5,018 bases of DNA. Source: an uncultured Bacilli bacterium. GTDB taxonomy: Bacteria; Bacillota_I; Bacilli_A; RF39; UBA660. The stretch covers positions 1 through 5,018 of the forward strand of contig CANQZH010000090.1 of NCBI GenBank assembly GCA_947628245.1, given 5' to 3'. The notes under the pieces were generated by a model. That model was not told where the DNA came from. It worked only from the letters and a program-made list of their open reading frames with translations, and ran no database searches. Positions within the stretch are counted from its first letter, which is position 1; each line of letters opens with the position of its first letter. Shown in pieces: positions 1 to 5,018 of the stretch. A program made the position numbers and the translations under genes.

Positions 1-18
1 GTCTTTTTGACACTATCA

Positions 19-47
19 ATAATATCAAACCATTTTGGTAATGTCAA
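19..47 (-). promoter_or_regulatory. Strong SigA-type promoter reading leftward out of the window
   Basis: On the minus strand a perfect -35 TTGACA (42-47) is followed by a 17-bp spacer (25-41) and the -10 TATTAT (19-24). A TG one base upstream of the -10 makes it an extended -10 (TGATATTAT). The expected transcription start is near position 12. It lies 17 bp past the asparagine synthetase stop codon, so it should drive a gene that begins left of the window. The spacer contains a small inverted repeat, ACCA-AAA-TGGT (29-39), which could be an operator, though arms of four bases are weak evidence. No terminator hairpin lies between the stop codon and this promoter, so read-through from the operon is also possible. 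Confidence 0.6.
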
Positions 48-63
48 TTATTTTTAGTATATT

Positions 64-1893
64 TTATGCAAAAAATTGCTCATACCACACTAAAAAACAA
101 TATATATTATATATTTTTCGTCCATTATTTTCAATTCCTTTATAATGATTATCTAATAATTTATTTATATAACAACTATCAAAAAATTCTTTAACATAAT
201 TTTTACTAAAAGCTTCTTTAACTAAATTATAATATTTATCTATCCTAAGCCATTTTGAAAAAGGTACAGGAAAACCACATTTTCTTCTTTTGGCCCACGA
301 TTTAGGTAAACTATTAACCGCAATATTTCTAAATATATACTTTGTCACTTTCCTATGAACTAAATACTTATTAGGAATAGTCCTTGCTAAAGCAAATAAC
401 TTAATATCTAAAAGTGGTGTTCTAAGTTCCAAACCACTAGCCATACTCATTTTATCAGCTTTAAGTAAAATGTCTTTAGGAAGCCAAAAATAATAATCTA
501 AAAACATTTTTTTAGTTAATTCACTTTCATTTTTAACTAAATTATAATACGGTTTTAAAAGCATACCAATATCTTCATCACTTTTTAAATCATCAGCTAA
601 TATTTTATTAGTTTCTTCATTTTCTAAAAAACTTCCGTGACCAATATATCTTTCTTCAAAAGAAATACCATATTTAATTAAAGTATTCTTTCCTTTAAAA
701 TTAGGTAATTTTTGACAAATACTTCGAACTTTACTTCTAATCTTTAAAGGTAATTTTAAATACATTCTAACTAATAAAGGATCATAATATTCATTATAAC
801 CACCAAATAACTCATCAGCTCCTTCCCCACTTAAAACAACTTTAACATCCTTACTAGCAAGTTTAGCTAAAAAATAAAGAGGAACTGTAGATAAATTCGC
901 GTGAGGTTCATCAGTATAATACATTATAATTGGTAAACTATTAAAAAAATCATCAGCACTTATCATAACACTTTTATTAGTTAAACCTAAATCTTTTGAT
1001 AATTCCTTAGCATATTTAGTCTCATCAAAACCTTCATAATTAAATCCCACTGAAAAAGTCTTATTAGGTTTTGAATTAGCTACCACAAAAGATGAATCTA
1101 CACCACCCGATAAATAAGCTCCTACTTCAACATCACTAGTAGTCAAATGATAATTTATAGACTCCTTTAATTCTTCTTCTAATCTTTTCTTTAAATTATG
1201 ATAATCTTGTTCTTTACGATTAAAACTTAATTCATAATATTGATATATATTTAATTGATTATCTTTATAAATAAAATAATGTCCTGGATTTAAACGATAC
1301 ACATCTTTAAAAAAAGTTTCATCTTTAGCTGAATACTGAAACATTAAATACATTTTTAAAGCATCTTTATTAATTTCTTTTTTAAATTTAGGATGTTCTA
1401 ACATTGCTTTAATTTCCGAAGAAAAACAAAAAAAATTATCTTTTTGATAATAATATAATGGTTTCATTCCAAAATGATCTCTTGCCCCAAACAATAATTT
1501 ATTTTTTTTATCATAAATTACAAAAGCAAACATTCCCCTTAATTTAGAACATATTTCTTCCCGATACTTATCATAACCATATAATAAAACTTCAGCATCA
1601 GTTTTAGTTTTAAAAAGATAACCATCATCTTCTAATTCTTTCTTTAATTCTTGATAATTATAAATTTCCCCATTAAAAACTAAAACCAAATTTTTATCAT
1701 TACTAATAAGTGGTTCCCTACCATTATCTAAATCTATTATTGATAATCTTTTATGCCCTAAAGCTACTGAAGAATTATAAAAATAACCTTCTCCATCAGG
1801 TCCTCGATGGGCTATTTTATCAGCCATTTTTTTAATCAAAACTTTTTTCTTATTAATATTTTCTCTACTCCAAAAACCAACTATTCCACACAT
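64..1893 (-). CDS. asnB: Asparagine synthetase, glutamine-hydrolysing (AsnB/AsnH-type amidotransferase)
   Basis: The enzyme is 609 residues and cytosolic. It moves ammonia from glutamine onto an ATP-activated (adenylated) carboxylate. The N-terminal class II glutaminase domain (about 2-190) has nucleophile Cys2, RGPD 30-33, NGEIYN 74-79, TDAE 98-101 and RDHFGMKPLYY 138-148. The C-terminal synthetase domain (about 230-540) has the PP-loop SGGVDS 262-267, SGEGADELFGGY 355-366 and ADKMSMASGLELRTPLLD 479-496. All expected active-site motifs are present and the length is normal for Bacillota AsnB/AsnO proteins. The open frame extends 12 codons upstream to 1929, but the Met at 1893 is the right start: Cys must follow it to become the N-terminal nucleophile, and GAAAGGG sits 8 bp before it. 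It is last in a racemase-ligase operon, so besides L-asparagine synthesis it may amidate a D-amino-acid peptidoglycan residue, as AsnH does in L. lactis, or meso-DAP, as some AsnB proteins do. The family is certain; the acceptor is inferred. Confidence 0.93.
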   Translation of the reverse strand: MCGIVGFWSRENINKKKVLIKKMADKIAHRGPDGEGYFYNSSVALGHKRLSIIDLDNGREPLISNDKNLVLVFNGEIYNYQELKKELEDDGYLFKTKTDAEVLLYGYDKYREEICSKLRGMFAFVIYDKKNKLLFGARDHFGMKPLYYYQKDNFFCFSSEIKAMLEHPKFKKEINKDALKMYLMFQYSAKDETFFKDVYRLNPGHYFIYKDNQLNIYQYYELSFNRKEQDYHNLKKRLEEELKESINYHLTTSDVEVGAYLSGGVDSSFVVANSKPNKTFSVGFNYEGFDETKYAKELSKDLGLTNKSVMISADDFFNSLPIIMYYTDEPHANLSTVPLYFLAKLASKDVKVVLSGEGADELFGGYNEYYDPLLVRMYLKLPLKIRSKVRSICQKLPNFKGKNTLIKYGISFEERYIGHGSFLENEETNKILADDLKSDEDIGMLLKPYYNLVKNESELTKKMFLDYYFWLPKDILLKADKMSMASGLELRTPLLDIKLFALARTIPNKYLVHRKVTKYIFRNIAVNSLPKSWAKRRKCGFPVPFSKWLRIDKYYNLVKEAFSKNYVKEFFDSCYINKLLDNHYKGIENNGRKIYNIYCFLVWYEQFFA

Positions 1894-1901
1894 AAAATCT
1901 A

Positions 1902-1908
1902 CCCTTTC
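1902..1908 (-). promoter_or_regulatory. Ribosome binding site that fixes the asnB start
   Basis: Minus-strand GAAAGGG lies 8 bases before the ATG at 1891-1893, a normal Shine-Dalgarno distance. It sits in the 23-bp gap after the ligase stop codon. A start at the upstream in-frame ATG (1927-1929) would put this site inside the coding sequence, would overlap the ligase gene, and would bury the catalytic Cys. Confidence 0.8.
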
Positions 1909-1916
1909 TTTTTCTT

Positions 1917-3134
1917 TTAATATTTCCAATAAGCATTTTTATAATCTTTACGATAATGCCACAGTCTTTTCTTCATTAATAAAAATCTTTTAAAATTAGT
2001 ATCTAAATTACATTCCATAGGACTAACTCTTTTTTTCCACATTGCTAAAACCTTTTTCTTAAAATCATTATTTTTAATATATTTTTTAATTATACATTTA
2101 GGTACAAAAGAAAGTAATACTTCATCATCTAAATCTAATAATGGTAATTCTTCTTTATTAATTAAATCTTTAGCCATAACTTCAATTAAATTAGCCCCTA
2201 ACTTTGATATATAATAACTACTTCTTCCTTGTCTAGCATTAATTTCTAAAACTTTAAAATTTTTACTTTTTTCATCATATTTCATATCAATTTCAGCAAA
2301 ACCAACATAATCTATACTTTCCATAAATTTTACAATAGCTTCTTTCATTTGATTTATAGGAGCATCCCTAAAAGTTGAATAGCCATTAATTAAAGTAGCA
2401 GCATTTCCAACCATACTTAAACTATGTTCTTGTAATCCTATCTGAGCAAAACTAATAACTTTTACTTGATGAAGATGATTAACATAAACTACACTATCAT
2501 AAAGATGGGAATCATCACCTAAAATATATTCTTGTAAAATAATTTTATCTTTATATCCACTATTTTTAATTTTATTAACAACATTTGTTAATTCTTCTAA
2601 ACTCTCTATTTTATAAATCTTATGTTTATCTTTAAAATTTAAATGATTATATGATATAACATCAGCTGGTTTTAAAATAACTGGAAAATCTAAAATAGGA
2701 AAAAAATCATCATTAATATTATAAAAATATGTTTTAGGAAAAGTTAAACAACTATTTTGATATGTCTTATAAAATAATTCTTTATTAACTAAAGTTTCTA
2801 AAACTTCTACATTTTGTTTAGGAAAAATTAAATTATCGGATAACTTATCTTTATTTTTAGCAATCATCTTGGAATAAGTTTCATTAGTACTAACTAATAA
2901 AATTAAATCAGTTATAAAACTTTTAGCATAATTATTTATAACTTTAATAAATTCTTCTTCATTCCATAAATTAGGATTATACTCAACAGTTAAAATATTA
3001 GAAAACTTAGTGAACGCCAATTTTTCTTTACCAATTAAATGAGCTTTTTTCTGATATGCTTCATAATAACATCTAGCCATATAATAAGCATTAGCATCAC
3101 TACCTAAAATTAATATTTTAAAATCCATTTTCAT
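1917..3134 (-). CDS. ATP-grasp carboxylate-amine ligase, D-aspartate ligase (Aslfm/AslA)-like
   Basis: The protein has 405 residues and no signal peptide or membrane segment, so it is cytosolic. Layout: a pre-ATP-grasp N-terminal domain opening with LGSDANAYYMAR (10-21); ATP-grasp lysine in FPVILKPAD (150-158, K155); a second ATP-site strand in QEYILGDDS (201-209); and the Mg/ATP carboxylate motif VLEINARQGRSSYY (295-308, E297 and N299). The LGSD...MAR opening, the Q-(x)3-PGDDS-like block, the YVGFAEIDMKYD segment and the EINxRQGRSS block closely match, from memory, the E. faecium D-aspartate ligase, which joins D-Asp through its beta-carboxyl to L-Lys of the UDP-MurNAc-pentapeptide. The racemase upstream and amidotransferase downstream fit that role. 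The amino-acid substrate cannot be read from the sequence, and D-Ser or another D-amino acid remains possible. Start: the ATG at 3132-3134 overlaps the racemase TGA (TGATG). An upstream GTG (3137) and a downstream ATG (3128, giving 403 residues) are alternatives. Confidence 0.85.
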   Translation of the reverse strand: MKMDFKILILGSDANAYYMARCYYEAYQKKAHLIGKEKLAFTKFSNILTVEYNPNLWNEEEFIKVINNYAKSFITDLILLVSTNETYSKMIAKNKDKLSDNLIFPKQNVEVLETLVNKELFYKTYQNSCLTFPKTYFYNINDDFFPILDFPVILKPADVISYNHLNFKDKHKIYKIESLEELTNVVNKIKNSGYKDKIILQEYILGDDSHLYDSVVYVNHLHQVKVISFAQIGLQEHSLSMVGNAATLINGYSTFRDAPINQMKEAIVKFMESIDYVGFAEIDMKYDEKSKNFKVLEINARQGRSSYYISKLGANLIEVMAKDLINKEELPLLDLDDEVLLSFVPKCIIKKYIKNNDFKKKVLAMWKKRVSPMECNLDTNFKRFLLMKKRLWHYRKDYKNAYWKY

Positions 3135-3138
3135 CACC
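3133..3138 (-). promoter_or_regulatory. Possible 3'-type Shine-Dalgarno and translational coupling at the racemase-ligase junction
   Basis: Minus-strand GGTGAT matches the downstream half of the extended Shine-Dalgarno AAGGAGGTGATC and lies 4 bases before the ATG at 3126-3128. It also contains the racemase stop TGA and the first ATG of the ligase (TGATG). No AGGAGG-type site precedes either ATG, so the ligase is probably translated by ribosomes ending on the racemase. The site makes the 3128 start a real alternative to 3134. Confidence 0.4.
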
Positions 3139-4318
3139 CAATAATTTCTTTACTTTTATTTTTATTAACATATACCCTCGTAACCCGATTACTAATTTGA
3201 TTAAATAAATGATAAGCATTAATGTTTAGAGTTTGACAAACATCATAAATACTTCGTTCTCCCCCAAAGATTTCTACTTTCGTACCTATCTCATATTTAA
3301 TTTGAGCAAAAACTAATAACATATCCATACAATCAGCAACTATTTGACATTTTTGGGAATTTATTAAAACATATTCAAAACTTTTATCCACCCCATCAGC
3401 ATATCCTAAACAAATAGTATAAATATAACCAGGGTATTTTACTTTATAACAAGCACCATATCCTACCAAATCCCCAACTTTAACTTTTCTTCTACTCATA
3501 ATTGCCGAATAAAGAGCAAAAGCTGGTTTTACTTTTAAATTATTAGTTAAATGAGTGATACTACAATTGTATTTTTGCCGTTTCTTTCTAATTTGCCACA
3601 ACTGATACTTACCTTTTAAAGAATCATAATCAATTTTTCGACTTTGATTAAACCCATACATTACAATCCCCAGTCTAATTCCATTACAAAAATTAGGCTT
3701 TTCTTTTCCAACTAAAGTAATACTTCTTCCTAAATGAACAATCGGAATTTCTTCTAAATAAATATTACTAGTTAATTCTAAAAATTTATTTAATTGATAA
3801 TCATAATAAGGATCAGCTATCCCACTAGTAGCAAAATGACTATAAATACCTTCTAAAAATAAATGTTTAGCTTCTTTTAAAAGATAAAAAGCCGTTGTTA
3901 AATCTTTTTTATTATCAAAACCTAAACGATGCATTCCACTATCAACGGCTAAATGAACTTTAATTAAATCTTCAAGATTATAACTAAGTAATTTCTTTAA
4001 ATAATCTAATCTTTCAACTGTAATAGTAATATTATTTTTAATTATTAAATCTAAATAATCTAAAGATATAATCTCTAAACATAATATAGGAATATTCTTA
4101 TTTATTTTCCGAACCTTTATTGCTTCTTCTAAAGATGATACAGCAAGATAATTAACTCCTCCTTTAATTAAATCATTTACAACATATACACTATGATGAT
4201 AAGCATCATTTTTTACAACGCCTATATAATATTCATACATCGGATAATTTTTTTTAATTTCTTTAATATTTTCCATTAAAATTTCTCCATTAATAAGGGC
4301 ATATGTTGGTCTTTGCAT
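3134..4318 (-). CDS. alr: Alanine racemase-family PLP-dependent amino acid racemase, divergent
   Basis: The protein has 394 residues: an N-terminal TIM barrel and a C-terminal beta domain (fold type III), cytosolic. Landmarks, compared with Geobacillus stearothermophilus alanine racemase: PLP lysine K36 in VVKNDAYHHS (K39), Y40 (Y43), DSGMHRLGF 126-134 with R131 (R136), YSHFATS with H161 (H166), HLGRSIT with S199 (S204), RLGIVMYG with R215 (R219), catalytic Y287 in GYGACY (Y265), GYADG 305-309, and CMD 330-332 (M312/D313). Both catalytic bases are kept, so it should be active. Oddities: R198 replaces the usual Asn (203) and N377 in ISNRV replaces the usual Tyr (354), a position linked to serine versus alanine specificity. 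There are also about 26 extra residues between R215 and Y287. It is first in an operon with a D-Asp-ligase-like enzyme, so it probably supplies that ligase's D-amino acid (D-Asp, D-Ser or D-Ala). The start ATG has a good ribosome site (GAAGGG). The stop is TGA. Confidence 0.88.
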   Translation of the reverse strand: MQRPTYALINGEILMENIKEIKKNYPMYEYYIGVVKNDAYHHSVYVVNDLIKGGVNYLAVSSLEEAIKVRKINKNIPILCLEIISLDYLDLIIKNNITITVERLDYLKKLLSYNLEDLIKVHLAVDSGMHRLGFDNKKDLTTAFYLLKEAKHLFLEGIYSHFATSGIADPYYDYQLNKFLELTSNIYLEEIPIVHLGRSITLVGKEKPNFCNGIRLGIVMYGFNQSRKIDYDSLKGKYQLWQIRKKRQKYNCSITHLTNNLKVKPAFALYSAIMSRRKVKVGDLVGYGACYKVKYPGYIYTICLGYADGVDKSFEYVLINSQKCQIVADCMDMLLVFAQIKYEIGTKVEIFGGERSIYDVCQTLNINAYHLFNQISNRVTRVYVNKNKSKEIIG

Positions 4319-4326
4319 TTTCTTTT

Positions 4327-4332
4327 CCCTTC
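4327..4332 (-). promoter_or_regulatory. Ribosome binding site of the racemase gene
   Basis: Minus-strand GAAGGG lies 8 bases before the ATG at 4316-4318. The predicted transcript from the promoter just upstream would have a leader of only about 18 nt that is little more than this site. Confidence 0.8.
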
Positions 4333-4342
4333 TTTCTAACGG

Positions 4343-4351
4343 ATTATAACA
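4343..4351 (-). promoter_or_regulatory. Extended -10 promoter of the racemase-ligase-asnB operon
   Basis: Minus-strand TGTTATAAT (4351 to 4343) is a perfect extended -10 element: TG, one base, then TATAAT. Transcription should start near 4336, leaving a short leader with the ribosome site. The -35 region at 17-bp spacing (4366-4371, ATTAAT) is poor and lies inside an 18-bp palindrome, so the promoter would depend on the TG extension and may be controlled by a protein at the palindrome. Because the three genes are contiguous, this is probably the operon's main promoter. Confidence 0.65.
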
Positions 4352-4359
4352 AAATAAAA

Positions 4360-4377
4360 AAAGTAATTAATTACTTT
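4360..4377. repeat. 18-bp perfect palindrome in the divergent intergenic region (candidate operator)
   Basis: AAAGTAATTAATTACTTT reads the same on both strands with no mismatch; the symmetry stops at the next base on each side. It covers the -35 region of the leftward operon promoter and lies upstream of the rightward helicase gene, where a dimeric repressor would be placed. It is entirely A+T-rich apart from one G and one C, so chance in a genome of this composition cannot be excluded, and no regulator family is recognised. Confidence 0.45.
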
Positions 4378-4413
4378 CGACAAAAGATAACAAAATAAAC
4401 GTTTAACATCATT

Positions 4414-4419
4414 TATAAT
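4414..4419 (+). promoter_or_regulatory. Possible -10 element of the helicase gene
   Basis: A perfect TATAAT ends six bases before the helicase ATG (4426). The expected transcription start falls on or next to the A of the ATG, which would give a leaderless mRNA. There is no recognisable -35 at 16-18 bp spacing and no TG extension, so the call rests on the hexamer, its position and the absence of a Shine-Dalgarno site. Confidence 0.35.
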
Positions 4420-4425
4420 TAAATT

Positions 4426-5018
4426 ATGAAAGCAGATATTATAGTTAACAATTATCATTTAGATGAAGAACAAAAAAGACCAATTTTAGAAAATCCTCAA
4501 TATTCTTTAATTATTGCTGGAGCGGGTTCCGGTAAAACTTTAACAATCGTTGGCAAATTAAAATATATGTTAGAACATAATTTAATAAAGCCTAATGAAG
4601 TTTGTTGTCTATCTTTTACTAATGAAGCCGTCAATAATTTAAAACAAAATATTTTTAATAATTGTCATTTAAACATTCCTACTCTAACTTTTCATAAACT
4701 AGCTTTAGAAATTATTGATAATGAAGAATTTTTAATTGCCCCTTCAAATTTAAAACAAGAAGTAATTGATCATTTCTTTCATAATTTATTTTTAGAAAAT
4801 GCAAATACTAAAAAAAGTGTCTATCATTTATTAAATATTTATGGTCCTTTTAAATCATATCAATATCAAAAAAAGAATTTAAAAAAACTAAAAAAAGTAA
4901 TTAAACAATTTTTAGATTTATATTCAAGTAATACTTTTACGGAAAAAGATTGGCAAAACTTTTTTAAAAATAGTAAAAAATATGATTTATTAATAATCTT
5001 ATATGCTATTTATAATTT
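4426..5018 (+). CDS. UvrD/helicase IV-type superfamily 1 DNA helicase, N-terminal part (cut by window end)
   Basis: The first 197 codons are visible and the frame is open at the right edge. The protein is an ATP-driven DNA-unwinding motor of the UvrD/Rep family, cytosolic, probably in repair or recombination. Motifs: Q motif HLDEEQ (11-16), Walker A AGAGSGKT (31-38), motif Ia CLSFTNEAVNNLK (61-73) and motif Ib TLTFHKLAL (86-94). Residues from about 105 on form a Lys/Asn-rich segment typical of the inserted 1B subdomain; the Walker B and C-terminal RecA domain lie outside the window. Motif Ia (SFTNEAVNNLK) differs from the ITFTNKAAxEMK form of PcrA/UvrD, so this looks like a separate helicase IV-like member rather than the housekeeping PcrA. 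The start is firm: an in-frame TAA lies at 4420-4422 and the ATG is only 10 residues before the Q motif. No Shine-Dalgarno is visible. It is transcribed divergently from the racemase operon, with no sign of shared function. Confidence 0.85.
   Translation, partial: MKADIIVNNYHLDEEQKRPILENPQYSLIIAGAGSGKTLTIVGKLKYMLEHNLIKPNEVCCLSFTNEAVNNLKQNIFNNCHLNIPTLTFHKLALEIIDNEEFLIAPSNLKQEVIDHFFHNLFLENANTKKSVYHLLNIYGPFKSYQYQKKNLKKLKKVIKQFLDLYSSNTFTEKDWQNFFKNSKKYDLLIILYAIYN

Larger units (their letters stand above)
64..4318 (-). other. Three-gene operon: racemase, D-amino-acid ligase, amidotransferase
   Basis: The three genes share a strand, with a one-base overlap (TGATG) at the first junction and a 23-bp gap holding only a ribosome site at the second. 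One promoter precedes the set, and no terminator or internal promoter was seen between the genes. The gene order follows the reaction order expected for an amidated D-Asp side chain: make the D-amino acid, ligate it to the peptidoglycan precursor, amidate it. Co-transcription is strongly supported by spacing; the pathway is inferred from family membership. Confidence 0.75.

Noticed and set aside
3134..4318. Vancomycin-resistance serine racemase (VanT).
   Set aside because: VanT carries an N-terminal membrane domain that is absent here, and no vanC/vanG ligase or vanXY is adjacent. The neighbouring ligase is of the Aslfm type, not the D-Ala-D-X ligase type.
4349..4377. Leftward rho-independent terminator: the palindrome followed on the minus strand by TTTTTTTATTTT.
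   Set aside because: The stem is nearly all A-T with a single G-C pair and would be very weak. The T tract is the spacer of the operon promoter, and no leftward gene ends here.
4377..4382. TCGACA as a -35 (5 of 6 match to TTGACA) for the helicase.
   Set aside because: No -10 lies at 16-18 bp; the TATAAT at 4414 is 31 bp away.
4403..4430. Rightward promoter using TTAACA (4403-4408) as -35 and TATGAA (4425-4430) as -10.
   Set aside because: Transcription would start inside the helicase coding sequence, past its only usable start codon.
64..5018. Mycoplasma-type code (TGA as Trp), suggested by the very high A+T content.
   Set aside because: All tryptophan codons in four proteins are TGG with no in-frame TGA, and the racemase ends at TGA exactly where the ligase begins.
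1..5018. tRNA, rRNA, CRISPR array, insertion sequence, or long direct repeats.
   Set aside because: None seen on either strand. Almost all of the window is coding, and recurring A/T-rich words are explained by codon bias (Lys, Asn, Leu TTA, Ile).
4426..5018. Helicase as part of a defence system with the divergent operon.
   Set aside because: Only the N-terminal motor domain is visible, no nuclease or other defence gene is present, and the neighbours are metabolic or cell-wall enzymes on the opposite strand.

Overview
The window looks like chromosomal DNA from a very A+T-rich low-GC Gram-positive bacterium (Bacillota, possibly one of the reduced Erysipelotrichia/RF39-like lineages). The reasons are the strong A/T bias at third codon positions, purine-rich Shine-Dalgarno sites and SigA-type promoter motifs. 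The genetic code looks standard: all tryptophans in the four proteins are TGG, and one gene ends in TGA. This argues against a code-4 Mycoplasma. The lineage call is an inference; no rRNA or marker gene is present.

Layout. Positions 1-63 lie downstream of the leftmost gene. They hold a near-consensus leftward promoter (TTGACA, 17 bp, TGATATTAT) for a gene outside the window, and no terminator. Positions 64-4318 hold three tightly packed minus-strand genes, read right to left: a PLP-dependent racemase of the alanine racemase family (3134-4318), an ATP-grasp ligase resembling the enterococcal D-aspartate ligase Aslfm (1917-3134), and a glutamine-dependent asparagine synthetase/amidotransferase (64-1893, after correcting the start to the Met-Cys of the mature enzyme). 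The racemase and ligase genes overlap by one base and the next gap is 23 bp, so this is almost certainly one operon. Its promoter is an extended -10 at 4343-4351. Positions 4319-4425 are a divergent intergenic region with that promoter, an 18-bp perfect palindrome and a -10-like TATAAT. From 4426 rightward is the start of a UvrD/helicase IV-type SF1 DNA helicase, cut by the window edge.

How the genes may work together. In Enterococcus faecium and Lactococcus lactis the peptidoglycan side chain is made by a racemase supplying D-Asp, an ATP-grasp ligase (Aslfm/AslA) joining D-Asp to the L-Lys of the precursor, and an asparagine-synthetase-like enzyme (AsnH in L. lactis) amidating the D-Asp. This window carries the same three activities, in reaction order, in one operon. 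One difference is that the racemase is of the PLP alanine-racemase fold rather than the cofactor-independent Asp/Glu type. It also has atypical active-site residues (N377 where alanine racemases usually have Tyr, R198 where they usually have Asn) and about 26 extra residues before the second catalytic tyrosine. The best reading is a compact D-amino-acid cross-bridge operon with an unusual racemase; the actual substrate is not settled by sequence.
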